NCBI GenBank assembly: GCA_026770025.1
Contig: JAMXDE010000014.1
Coordinates: 1,550,001-1,614,000 of the forward strand
From: Craspedostauros australis
Taxonomy: Eukaryota; Bacillariophyta; Bacillariophyceae; Mastogloiales; Achnanthaceae
Reading direction: 5' to 3'
DNA: 64,000 nucleotides
Below are positions 21,601 to 30,663 of this stretch, in pieces. Position numbers and translations under genes: made by a program. The notes under the pieces were generated by a model, which was not told where the DNA came from, did no database searches, and saw only the letters and a program-made list of their open reading frames with translations. Each line of letters opens with the position of its first letter. Position 1 is the first letter of the stretch.

Positions 21601-22258
21601 AGAGCTACCGCACGACCACACCGCAGAATTGAAAGACCAGACCGCGGAAGCAGAAATCCCTCGACTCGCGGTGAAGGGCTGGGCAGTGAAAACAACGCGC
21701 AGCAACGCGGAGTTACCACGGTACGTACTCCAGAAACTGGATGAAATGAGCACGGCAGCCAAAGAGGACCCGAAAAATCGGCCAACAGAACACGAAGCGC
21801 ACCGCCGATTGATGGAGGTGGAGGGAACAGAAACTGACTGGTACATCCAGTTGCACGCCAGTCCAATGCGTGTGAAATCGTACTTGGCCGCAGCGTACAA
21901 CAACGCACAGCGCGCAGCAAAGAAAACAACCGCGGCACCAAGCACGACCGACAACAACGCAAAAATGGCATCAATTTCGTCACCGTTACCACCCTCACCA
22001 TCACCACCTACAACAGCAACAGCAACCGCCGCGTCTGTAGCGGAACCATCAGGTACGAAGCAAGCAGAGCAGCAGCATACCGAAGAAGAGGAAGAGATGG
22101 AGGAAGAGGACAGAGAGAACAGAATGTGGTGTGAGGCCAACACCATCAGGAGGCACGCGGAGAACGAAGAGATGGTCCCCGAAGAAGTGAGGGATGCGAT
22201 TCGCGCGAGGATGAGACGGAGACTGATGGCGAAAATGGAAAAACAAAATAAGGACTAA
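18626..22258 (+). CDS. DDE-like transposase of uncertain superfamily
   Basis: A 1210-aa protein encoded inside the TIR-flanked element, so almost surely its transposase. The first ATG of the frame is at 18626; the codons before it run only to a TTG. The N-terminus is low-complexity with a basic, probably nuclear-targeting patch (RDRRRKRTGRNR). A Lys/Thr-rich linker (20240-20330) and a Cys pair CNRCAAAMRF (20480-20510) precede the catalytic region. Candidate acidic triad, in frame numbering from 18494: D746 (VVLDHKQKI, codon 20729), D830 (IQSDNASCF, codon 20981) and E867 (YTEAQTGKG, codon 21092), followed by D876 in GRLDTHFAY. A late GWAVKTTR motif and a charged Glu-rich tail follow. I recall a similar SDNA...E..GK...D...GWA.K layout in uncharacterised animal proteins, but this needs a search. 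There are no frameshifts or internal stops, so it may be active. Confidence 0.8.
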   Translation: MSSTAAKASIKGENPSPRKKPRSCVAPLDSPFDSDGNLAPTREQLLPDKLSAGLQKPTDITHAIEVKPMLPVDSNLVPTLAHVDAANLRVDVRLSSAAGVIFDTPTVTLRTVGQGVDAITVVDVNINVPHPVASPAKPTTRASTARHANAVAGAASTRVDVDSDDDYVDGRDRRRKRTGRNRLMQKTARGWRRDALVRVAGLVKSGLSPKLFDCMPKTGFAIGGKHNKQVWCNIKRLWAPIACALWGVLLPKEATPTGQMHEVVQFVRARQPLPPLRLAPNLYRICVGGSKLMHLCARAVLAQSASPPTCTDILTGYVNGLPEEQRVRVHTNRLSVTKSQHNTLHRYHDMLSDGETIPPKVLQYRVTACALSGVVSFLCTTTTYKAGLCHAVEWEGVVFENVPVFDRGGKSVMALFDMYKTTTTNPVGKPAFKEMTKLLTRRGKVNTGLSSFESHFLLAMLTLKRTISRLVTLLKAKYPATNDAEDENDVISQHLRTAESLLYSLELLVVFVKWEFTASHMQMECDDPLHSAQFALTPNEKKKTTTKRSQPTRTRTNKHKLRKKSTRTSDIASATNDTPSITTDIRDITCVTDAAANDTTTDNNEQPHAPTDKHHTGVCNRCAAAMRFVDDRYVPFVTMLMEDHLAEHVTELESMLNAAPGFNNEILWYMAHKVRSKVQFGQIEQYLKNINNREDRAHVVLDHKQKILPTGQGEAQQEYWGKKGMSLLGAMVITCRNDTFTYRFIDIIVKGRPTQDTLQVGGLIEIVQQQVRKILPSVTEIVIQSDNASCFASHEHIPLITSVLNKNLGTRNVPKISAWIYTEAQTGKGRLDTHFAYITVVLRAYVLEDNDIKTEHQLFDALEAGNIAGTTTVLVDAECLEGRVLSFPDMPKKRFCAKGQKVRQTHEIKFGDNEANLVAASGVTDDVLVPCTEWEDWEINQLGVRTIAAHTSEKEPFTAESPKKKKKTRKRGSTAVESKALVFRDALIMGQGELPHDHTAELKDQTAEAEIPRLAVKGWAVKTTRSNAELPRYVLQKLDEMSTAAKEDPKNRPTEHEAHRRLMEVEGTETDWYIQLHASPMRVKSYLAAAYNNAQRAAKKTTAAPSTTDNNAKMASISSPLPPSPSPPTTATATAASVAEPSGTKQAEQQHTEEEEEMEEEDRENRMWCEANTIRRHAENEEMVPEEVRDAIRARMRRRLMAKMEKQNKD

Positions 22259-22377
22259 TTAATTCAAAATGTGAACAAATTCGCCAAAACGAAGAACACA
22301 AACACGTTATTTTGGATCGAACTTGTCGGATGTCTATCGCCCAGTTTAGGAGTAGTCCAAAAATGTGCACATTGACG

Positions 22378-22535
22378 GGTCCATAAAACTTAAACTATGG
22401 ACTTTAAGTTTCTGGGTAATTTTCCTGTTGCTATAGACACTATAATGAGTTGATTAGTATGCTTAGTTTGGTTGTAATCGAAGAAAAAGTGCCACTCTAC
22501 TTTACCAATGGTAGGTCGACTCACTGACCCGGGTC
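22378..22535 (-). repeat. Right terminal inverted repeat of the DNA transposon
   Basis: Mirror of the left repeat (17970-18127), ending in GACCCGGGTC next to the right ATAC target duplication (22536-22539). Confidence 0.93.
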
Positions 22536-22754
22536 ATACACATCGGCAGGATTGCAACCATCACAATGATGATGATGGACCGTGGCGCATGCATTTTCTG
22601 CTCTGCTCCGCGAATACTCACACCGCACTGATTGATTGTATGGTAACCATGCACCACTATTATGTATTATCATATGCATCGGGCATTCTACGTACTCTTC
22701 ATGGATGGGAGACGTCGGACAACGTCATCGCCGGATGCGATGTGAGCATCAGCA

Positions 22755-25658
22755 TCAAGCCAAATTCGCCATCATCCACTCCTCCTCGATCTCGTCAATC
22801 TCGTCAATCTCCTCGTTGAACTCCGCCTCCAGCTCATCCTCGGCCAAATCGCTGTCCCACGCCGACTGTCCTCTCAAACGGCGCGAGGGGCATTTGCTTG
22901 GACGGAAACGAAGCTCGGCGATGCATCCGGAACCGGTGTATGACACGCTGGTCTTGTAGATGTTCGAGTGATTGAGCCACAGGTCGGTGAGGCCGTTGTG
23001 GCCGCCCTTGTCCGCATACCTGGTGAGGGACTGGTCGGGGCTGCTGTGGCGCGGGTGGTAGAACTGCATCTTTGGGCGGCTCTCATCGGCGTCGACGTCC
23101 AGGAATCGACTCATCTCTATCTTCACGGCTCCGTGCATGGACGATCTGAAGAAGAAATAGATGCATCCTCCTGGCTTGCCAATGTCGTCAGGGCACGTCT
23201 TCTTGTCCTCCTGGATGACGAGGACCTTGCCGATGGGGGTAGCGGGGCAGTTGGCGAACTTGTTCACGCCTCCGTTGCGTTTCAATGGCGCACCATCGCG
23301 ACCGACACCAGGACCTGGATTTGGGCAGCCGTCGTTGGGGCTTCCGAGATCTGGGTCGCCGTCGTCGCCGCTTCTCCTTGGGTCACACATGGGGTTGTTG
23401 TACAATGCATACTTTGAGTCTGATGTTCTGTACCCAGTCGGTTTGGAGGTGTCGAAGACACGGGCGGCTCCGTAGCGCTGGTCGCTTCTCCAGTTGCGGC
23501 ACTGCAATGGGTAATTGGGATTGAAGCTGCAGTAGCAACCAAGCTCACCAGTTTTGCAATTGGATGGGGGTCTGGGTGTGTACGCCCTGGAAGACGAGCT
23601 GGCGGCGATGATCTTCACACCCTTCGTGTTCCACCATTCGTCGTAGATGAAGCCACCATCTGGAAGGTCGTTGAAGTCGAGGGTGATCAGCGGGCACACG
23701 CCGGGTGGGAGCGTGCAGTCTGGCTTGCACCGAGTGCCGGAGTAGTCATTGCGAGTTCCTTCGTCGCATTCCTCGCCGGGATCGACGATGCCATTACCGC
23801 ATGTGTTTGGAACGGGGATTTCGCAATTGTTGGTGCAGTTGTCGTTGTTGTTGTTGTTGCCGTCGTCGCATTCCTCTCCGTTCTGGACGATACCATCACC
23901 GCATTTGGGAAGCTTGCAGCCGTTGGTGCAGCCATCGTTGTTGACTGCGTTACCATCATCACACTCTTCGCCGGCCTGCATGAAACCGTCACCACACTTG
24001 GCGTTCTTGCAGTTGTTGGTGCAGGAATCAGTGTTGCTGTTGTTGCCATCGTCACATTCTTCTCCGTTCTGGACGATACCATCGCCGCAGGTTGGAAGCT
24101 TGCAGCCGTTGGTGCAGCCATCGTTGTTGACTGCGTTACCATCATCACACTCTTCGCCGGATTGCATGAAACCGTCACCGCACTTGGCGTTCTTACAGGT
24201 GTTGGTGCAGGAATCAGTGTTGCTGTTGTTGCCATCGTCACATTCTTCTCCGTTCTGGACAATTCCATCGCCGCAGGTTGGAAGCTTGCAGCCGTTGGTG
24301 CAGCCATCGTTGTTGACTGCGTTACCATCATCACACTCTTCGCCGGATTGCATGATACCGTCACCGCAGGTTGGCGTGGTGCATGCGTTGGTGCAGCCAT
24401 CGTTGTTGACTGCGTTACCATCATCACACTCTTCGCCGGCCTGCATGAAACCGTCACCGCACTTGGCGTTCTTGCAGTTGTTGGTACAAGAATCGGTGTT
24501 GCTGTTGTTGCCGTCGTCACATTCTTCTCCGTTCTGGACGATACCATCGCCGCAGGTTGGAAGCTTGCAGCCGTTGGTGCAGCCATCGTTGTTGACTGCG
24601 TTGCCGTCGTCGCATTCTTCGCCGGCCTGCATGATACCGTCACCGCACTTGGCGTTCTTGCAGGTGTTGGTGCAGCCATCGTTATTGACTGCGTTGCCGT
24701 CGTCGCATTCTTCTCCGTTCTGGACAATTCCATCGCCGCAGGTTGGAAGCTTGCAGCCGTTGGTGCAGCCATCGTTGTTGACTGCGTTCCCGTCGTCGCA
24801 TTCTTCGCCGGCCTGCATGAAACCGTCACCGCATTTTGGAAGTTTGCAGCCGTTGGTGCAGCCATCAGTGTTGCTGTTATTACCATCATCACACTCTTCG
24901 CCGGACTGCACGATGCCGTCACCGCAGGTTGGAAGCTTGCAGTTGTTGGTGCAGCCATCGTTGTCGACCTTGTTGCCATCATCGCACTCTTCGCCGGTTT
25001 GCATGATGCCATCACCGCACTTGGCGCTCGTGCACTGGTTGGTGCAGGAATCGTCGTTGATCTTGTTGCCATCATCGCACTCTTCACCTGGATCCACTGT
25101 GCCGTCACCGCAGCTGGAGAATGGGGTGGGATCTTCGCAGGTTGGGACGCACTCGAGCACGTAGGTGAACTTGAGGACTGCGTACTGGATAGAGAGGTCG
25201 GCATGGCAGCACTGCGGAACTTTGCCAGTTCCGATGGTCTTGTCGATGTCGGGATCACGCACGTAGAGGGTGACGACCGATTTTGGCTTGGTCTGGAAGC
25301 ACTGCGCAGTGAAGGTTTCGCCCACGTCCTGGTTGGCCGGGACGTTGGCGAACATCTCGCAGTTGACACCGCCGATGCTGTTGTTCTCGGAGTACTCGGT
25401 GTAGATCTCGGCGGTGGGGCGGCCGTCTTGTGGCCACACGTTGTAAACCTTGAAGGAGACGGAGCTGGTGTCCTGGCTCACGATCTCGATTGGTGCTCCC
25501 GAGTACTGGAAGTCGCTGGAACGGAGCAACTGATAGTCCAACGGGCATGGCTCCGAGTTGGATCCACCAGCGTCAGAGACGGTGTCGAACATGCCATGGA
25601 CGGCATTGCTGCCGATCTGGCTCAACACGAGCGATCCCAGGAGAGTCTTGACGTTCAT
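22755..25658 (-). CDS. Secreted cysteine-rich repeat protein (DUF4215-type), copy A
   Basis: 967 aa, starting at the ATG at 25658, which begins a clear signal peptide (MNVKTLLGSLVLSQIGSNAVHG). After an N-terminal region of about 190 residues come 15 tandem repeats of about 31 residues (93 bp) with the core CGDGIVQNGEECDDGN and paired Cys; the last is a variant, CGNGIVDPGEECDEG. This is the pattern of the DUF4215/Myxococcus cysteine-rich repeat family. A C-terminal domain of about 300 residues follows, with GDPDLGSPN and VLVIQEDKKTCPDDIG, a motif pair I associate with extracellular proteins. The protein ends in an acidic tail. A 5' UTR intron is likely: GTGAGT at 25997 and CCGCAG ending at 25698 (minus strand). 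It is probably a cell-surface or wall protein; its ligand and function are unknown. The near-identical copy B lies at 59817-62534. Confidence 0.88.
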   Translation of the reverse strand: MNVKTLLGSLVLSQIGSNAVHGMFDTVSDAGGSNSEPCPLDYQLLRSSDFQYSGAPIEIVSQDTSSVSFKVYNVWPQDGRPTAEIYTEYSENNSIGGVNCEMFANVPANQDVGETFTAQCFQTKPKSVVTLYVRDPDIDKTIGTGKVPQCCHADLSIQYAVLKFTYVLECVPTCEDPTPFSSCGDGTVDPGEECDDGNKINDDSCTNQCTSAKCGDGIMQTGEECDDGNKVDNDGCTNNCKLPTCGDGIVQSGEECDDGNNSNTDGCTNGCKLPKCGDGFMQAGEECDDGNAVNNDGCTNGCKLPTCGDGIVQNGEECDDGNAVNNDGCTNTCKNAKCGDGIMQAGEECDDGNAVNNDGCTNGCKLPTCGDGIVQNGEECDDGNNSNTDSCTNNCKNAKCGDGFMQAGEECDDGNAVNNDGCTNACTTPTCGDGIMQSGEECDDGNAVNNDGCTNGCKLPTCGDGIVQNGEECDDGNNSNTDSCTNTCKNAKCGDGFMQSGEECDDGNAVNNDGCTNGCKLPTCGDGIVQNGEECDDGNNSNTDSCTNNCKNAKCGDGFMQAGEECDDGNAVNNDGCTNGCKLPKCGDGIVQNGEECDDGNNNNNDNCTNNCEIPVPNTCGNGIVDPGEECDEGTRNDYSGTRCKPDCTLPPGVCPLITLDFNDLPDGGFIYDEWWNTKGVKIIAASSSSRAYTPRPPSNCKTGELGCYCSFNPNYPLQCRNWRSDQRYGAARVFDTSKPTGYRTSDSKYALYNNPMCDPRRSGDDGDPDLGSPNDGCPNPGPGVGRDGAPLKRNGGVNKFANCPATPIGKVLVIQEDKKTCPDDIGKPGGCIYFFFRSSMHGAVKIEMSRFLDVDADESRPKMQFYHPRHSSPDQSLTRYADKGGHNGLTDLWLNHSNIYKTSVSYTGSGCIAELRFRPSKCPSRRLRGQSAWDSDLAEDELEAEFNEEIDEIDEIEEEWMMANLA

Positions 25659-25997
25659 GGTCAGCGTTGTCTTCGTTGATTGTCTGATATGAACTCGCTG
25701 CGGATGTGACAGGATTTCCCAGAGTAGGGCATTGTGCCATGCCATGCCATACCGACGTTTGTGGTTGTTTGGGGAGCCAGCAGATAGGAGAAGCAAAGGG
25801 TTGAAGACGAAACGAGGTTAGAATTTGGGGATCTCGTGGAGCAATGGTACGAATATGCAACGCCATCGAGAGGAGGCGAGAGCGTGTAGCAGATCGCAAA
25901 GGAGTGAAATGGAATTGGGAAGAAGCGCGGGAGCCGTATTGGAGGATGATAAGAGGACCGAGATGAAGCAGGACGAATACGAGCAGAAGCTACTCAC

Positions 25998-27129
25998 GTT
26001 TGGTTGCTTGCTTCTTGCGTTTCTTTGTGTTTGATTTGCGCTTGCTTTGTGAGAGCAGTTGGATTTTATGAGATGGAAATGGATCGAGGGAGGGATTGAG
26101 GGAGGGATTGAGGCGTAGCTGAGTTGATAGAGCACTTGACAAGCATTACTCGTGCAGTAAGGTATTCTCAGGAGGCGGGAGCATGGTCCAAAGCCTTGGA
26201 AAGGAGTGAAGCACCGCGCCATATATACTATTCTACCATACAACTCGCTTCGACTCAGAAACTCAATATCTGCCTGCCTCCTCGTACCTACCTACACCAT
26301 ACCATCCTACGTGTCCTCCCACGGACTCGAGGCTTGCATATCATCCTCTATTCGTGATTTCATTCGCGATGGGGAGCCCCTACCCTGGACGAGGCACAGC
26401 TTCAATTCGAAGAGACCGAGAAGCGAAGGAGCTGATCCTGCTCTGGGATTGCAATGCGCTTGGGCTCTCTCGGCAAAACAGTTGATAAAAGTACGCATAA
26501 TTGTACCCCATCCACTCCTACATTCCTTGTCGCCATGGCGCTGTGCCATTCATTGACATCAAGAAGAGTTGTATCGGAGTCTCTTGTATTCCGCACGATG
26601 ACCGCAAGATCAGAAAGTCTTCATCTCCGCCTCCGCCATACTTTTGGCCTTCTGCGTTTGGACGCAGAACACTCGACCCGGAAGCGATTTGACGAGCCAC
26701 AAGACAGGTCTACTGGGATGCAATTGGAACCGCGGTCTTCGACTCTCTTGGGAGGCCCAAGCTCTCTGGTCATAGTTGCGCAAGGATGAGCTAGAATTGA
26801 TCAACTGGCAGAGCGTCTCGTGTTCATTCCCGATTGTATAGCACTGATATGCATCGAGATGCAAATGCACAGGGCAATTATCTATTCCGTTGGAAGCATC
26901 GATAGCACAAGATTGAAGTTCGGGTCTGAAGTGCCGACGTTCAACTGCTCGTGGCGAGCACAAATACGCAAGGATGCCATCGTCAATCTCGCTGGTATGG
27001 ATAGCAATGTCAGACAAGATGGTGGTACTATACTTATGGAGTGGTTGCGCTGTTGTTGTGGTAGTAGGTTGGCACTATCGATGACCGTTGGGTCACTGAT
27101 GTCGCGACCAGTACAATTGCGTACGAGGA
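25998..27129. other. Upstream flank of copy A, no supported gene
   Basis: This is the promoter side of the cysteine-rich gene and is part of the duplicated segment. A direct 12-base repeat (GGAGGGATTGAG) lies near 26092-26113. Small frames such as 26369-26485 and 26454-26789 are kept open in copy B, but the longest opposite-strand frame (26610-27017) has a stop in copy B. I therefore call no gene. Confidence 0.45.
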
Positions 27130-28798
27130 CAATCAAGCGCGAGCAGTTATCTCCACAGTCGCGTGGGATCGAATGAGGGCTGCATGATGCTCCCGCGATG
27201 CCTTTCGCCCTTGTGTCTGTGAATCTTTTCGCGCATGTCTCAAGTTGCTACCGTTGTCACTGCTGTCTCAACCGTTGTTACGCACAGGTTTTTGATGAGC
27301 TACCGTGCTGGTTGTCGTACTATGCAGCGCATTGATTTCATTACATGCGGGTACAACAATTCGCACATGGAGTTTTGATCGTGGTCGCGAACAGAAAGAG
27401 AGAGATTGACTGAACACCCACAAGAGGGGTCATCTTGTCGTTCTTTGTGATGAATCATGCTTCAACGATGCCCCGACCGGTCGTTGCCAAAAAGTGAGAA
27501 AGAAAAAGAAAGTCTGCCTTCACTTTTTAATTGTTTTCCAACCAAAAGGATGCTAAAATCGCCACGGGGATGAAGGAAAGCGAACCAGACCATCGCGGTT
27601 GTTTCGGTCGATCCGCTTTGTTCATGCTCCGCTCGTCGGGAGGAGCTTTTAGCTTTTGCAACGATGGAAGGAACCTGGGTTGGGGTTGCTGAGGGGAAAG
27701 GAAAGAGTAGGGGGCTGGGTTGTTTCATTGTTTATCCCTTCATGACCCAGAGATAATTACACTATTGTATCGTTTGTCTCGACACCGTGTACTTCTTGAA
27801 CGCGTTTGTCCTACCACGACCTACGTAAAAACGAAATCTGTACAATCATTTACTCGTGCTATTGTTGGAACAGTTGAAATTCAATCAGGGACAGACTATT
27901 ACCAAAACATGGCGTCCTCGGCCGATGTCTGAGATTCTCGCTTTTTTTGCGCGAAACCCTCCGACTTGATCGACTACGAAACCTTTCCTCCCCCTTTCTC
28001 TCTTCCCATTCACGAATCAGTGCTGACTCAATGCCATGACCAACCTGATTCCATTCTGCTCTGGGAACTATATGCTCCTCAAATCCTCTCTACTACAACA
28101 TACCTCGATTCCCTCCATGCTCATGACCACTACATTGTTGTCATGGCCATAGCACGCATATCCAACTTGCTTCAACTCAAGCAAGGAATCCGAGGGTGAA
28201 TTCCAACCTCAGCCATTGCCGCATCGTCATCTCAACCTCAACTGAATACTGAGCTGTCATGATCTACACTGCAATGTAACCACGTATGAAGAGAGCAAGG
28301 ACCAAGGATCAACATCCACCCTCAAGCCCTGAACAAAGTAAATCAGTGCAGGACTGTATTGAGCAGTGCAACATCGTTTCTTCATCCTACCAAGACAACT
28401 AAGAAACTCAAAATAACACAATCTGAGATTAGTACAAACTGCACTACTCTACTCATTGTTACTGTAACACATCTTCCGACAAAGTTCACACCTCTTGAAC
28501 TGCATTGCACAGTTAACCCGAAACCGGCAGTCTTCGAGGCCCTCTCCACCAAATCGTGTCACCAACAGAGCACGAATTCCAACTGGTAGCTGCGACCTGA
28601 TTCATATGCTCTCACCATTCCATCGAGCATCTTCCTCTGCCAACAGATTGCAAACGTCTCTCTGAGACCAAGCCAAAAGGCACAGCTTGCAAACTGAGCA
28701 TCTTCTGTAGGACTGAAGTCCCAACCGAATGCATCTGATCCAAGACCAGATTCCATCACTCGAAAATCGAGTTTCCCAAGAGGACAAAAGTCCCAACT
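27130..28798. other. Gene-free region at the edge of the transposon cluster
   Basis: Only short, unrelated frames are present on both strands. I see no RNA gene, transposon terminus or long repeat. The first gag-like relic begins at about 28799. Confidence 0.5.
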
Positions 28799-30663
28799 GA
28801 AGGTATGCGACCAAACGTCGGCCCTCAGTAGCCTCTGCCGAAGCAAGCTATGACCGCACTCACTGACCAAGTACGATCCCTTTCCAAGCCTGCATCGAAC
28901 TTCAGTGCACACCTTCCAAATGAAGTGAAGACGAGCAAGAGCAGAAGAAGGCGAACCGATCGATCCTCTCGAAGTCCAAAGACCCCTCGAGAAGTCCCCG
29001 CTATCCACCATGGTGGAAGAGACACCCCCTGCCATGCTGGAAGAGCTGCAAGCGCAGCTTGATGCGATCACATGCAAGAATGCCCGCCTCACACAGGCAG
29101 CACTGTTGGACAAAGCCGCTACAGAAGCAGCCACAGCCACAGCCACCCCAAGTCGTTCTGGCACCAGGTGCAGCCAATCCGCTGATGCCCACTCGATTCC
29201 AAATGAACGAGTCCTTCTTCGACAACAGCATCTTCAACATGGAAACTCCCATGCCCAAGAAGAACAAGAAGTCAGGAAGTGACAGTGACAACAAGGACAA
29301 TGACCTCTCCGGAAACCCTGTCGTTCCCATCATGGGAGGCCTCATCAAGCAAGGTCGCAACTGGGTATCCTGGACTGCAGGTACACCAAATGCAGAATGG
29401 ACCGGCCTCCAAGACAAGTCACAGACCCTGTGGATCAACTCTCAACAACAGAGACTCCTCCACAATGGTGCTGACTCTGCAAATCAATCCAAGTGATAGC
29501 AGGGATTCACTGACAGGTTCAAGAAAGGCAGAAACATGCAACAGTTCATCCAACTGGTGCACAACCACATGACCAAGACTGGGCTTCTCACCATGGTGTA
29601 CATCGCCAACGATACCTCAACATCCAAGATGGCCTGTGTCCTCGACGCCCCTGCCTCCTTCACTCTTGAAGATGCCACAAAGCACTACAGCAAGTGCAAC
29701 CCAAAGTGGGACCACTACAACCTCCAGAACAACTGGACAGCTGCAGCGTTCTTCCAAGACTGTTTCGATCCAAGGCTCGAAGACCAGCTCATGAATCGAA
29801 TCGAGCCAAAGTTCCACAATAACTTCATCAACCTCTTCATCTGTTGGCAAGTTCCGCTCACGGTGACCTACGATCGTGGAAGATGGTGTTGGTTGATAGT
29901 TGTCTGTTTGCTATTTCATGAGTTGGCTACTCCGATCCTCTCGGTGTACGCCCGTTCTCTTGCCTGATGCTCTCGGCGCTTCAATCTGTTTCGTAGATTG
30001 AGACTCCGACTATGAGTCGGTACGCGAGATGCTCTCTCGCTCCTCTCTGTATTCTCTCTCTCTCAACATCGTGTGCTCGTACTACACGATACTCCGTGTT
30101 CGATGCGTACTCCGCATTTGACACTCCGTTCATTCAGTACTGGCTCCTACTCCGTGAGTACTTACCATTTGAAGTTCACCTTCTGTATCCATGAGGCTGA
30201 TCCTCTTCTTTCATCGGATCTTCGCCTCCTGCTCTGACTTGGAGACAGATGTCGACGTGGTGACACAATGACATCCTGTTGACGTCAGTAGGCGTCCTTC
30301 TGCTCTCCAGATGTCACGTTCCATTGGTGATGCAGTAGTCTGTCAGATGATATCGTCATCTGAGGTTTAGTTGGGAAGTACCTCGAGATTCTCTTGGTAC
30401 CATTGATGGATGGACGGACGATCTTCTAATTCTCTCAGAAATCGTCGATTGCAAATTTCCTCCAGAAATCTTGCTCATTTTCGTGTGTTCCATTTCCGCT
30501 GTAATTCTGACGAATCACAGTATACTATCGACACGAATGTAGTTATACCGTCCAAGTGCGTATGAGAGAATAGCGGGTGAACGATGCACATATACTCGTA
30601 CATCTTGACATATACTCACATGTACATCTCGACATTCATCAAGTTCATGAACAGCATCACTGC
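28799..30663 (+). pseudogene. Gag-like gene relic, copy 1 (split by a reverse LTR)
   Basis: Bases 28799-29841 and 30635-30663 match a second copy further right (31432-32232, 40167-40755). Coding stretches include MVEETPPAMLEEL (from 29010), then in a different frame PMPKKNKKSGSDSDNKDN (about 29240), and FIQLVHNHMTKTGLL and WTAAAFFQDCFDPRLEDQ (29540-29780). These look like a retrotransposon Gag-type protein, though the element it came from is not identified. It is broken by a frame discontinuity near 29150 and by tandem stop codons at 29494-29499 where copy 2 has sense codons. A 793-bp reverse LTR interrupts it, and it is cut off by another LTR at 30664. Confidence 0.7.
29842..30634 (-). mobile_element. 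Solo LTR of the Copia family (family A), reverse orientation
   Basis: 793 bp, reverse complement of the LTRs of the two full Copia elements. It runs TGTTGGCAAG to ATCTCGACA, so TG...CA in sense orientation. It is flanked by the 6-bp duplication TTCATC (29836-29841 and 30635-30640). The unbroken target is visible in gag copy 2 at about 40438. It is most likely the product of LTR-LTR recombination after insertion. Confidence 0.93.

Larger units (their letters stand above)
17970..22535 (+). mobile_element. Autonomous DNA transposon with 158-bp TIRs and 4-bp TSD
   Basis: The element is 4566 bp long. Its ends are inverted repeats of 158 bp (17970-18127 and 22378-22535) with five mismatches and no gaps. 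Each end begins with the perfect palindrome GACCCGGGTC. It is flanked by ATAC on both sides (17966-17969 and 22536-22539). The second copy of the surrounding segment reads straight through at 59598-59601 with one ATAC-like site (ACAC), so the boundaries and the 4-bp duplication are confirmed from inside this window. One long ORF (18626-22258) fills most of it. Four-base target duplications are known for Sola-type elements, among others; I cannot place it in a superfamily by eye. Confidence 0.93.
17733..27129 (+). repeat. Segmental duplication, copy A (interrupted by a DNA transposon)
   Basis: Bases 17733-17969 plus 22540-27129 match 59365-64000 in the same orientation, almost base for base. 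The left limit is sharp: the homology starts at GCACTTTCATC, within the upstream region of the TRIC-like gene. The right limit is at least 27129, because copy B runs off the window. Copy A is longer mainly because of two extra 93-bp coding repeats and the 4566-bp transposon. It contains one full gene, the cysteine-rich repeat protein. Confidence 0.93.

Noticed and set aside
22755-25090. CRISPR-like array in the 93-bp repeats
   Set aside because: The repeats are in-frame coding units without unique spacers in a eukaryotic gene.
23749-25679. Long plus-strand ORFs (471 and 505 codons) across the cysteine-rich repeats
   Set aside because: The 93-bp unit is a multiple of three and lacks stops in the reverse frames, so mirror frames stay open automatically. 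The minus-strand frame has the signal peptide and the Cys pattern.
26111-26200. tRNA-like A-box (GTAGCTGAGTTGATAGAGC), also in copy B near 62987
   Set aside because: No pairing acceptor stem, no good anticodon arm and no GGTTCGA-type B box. At most a decayed tRNA fragment or chance.
26610-27017. 135-codon minus-strand ORF in copy A flank
   Set aside because: Copy B has an in-frame stop at the matching position, so the frame is not maintained.
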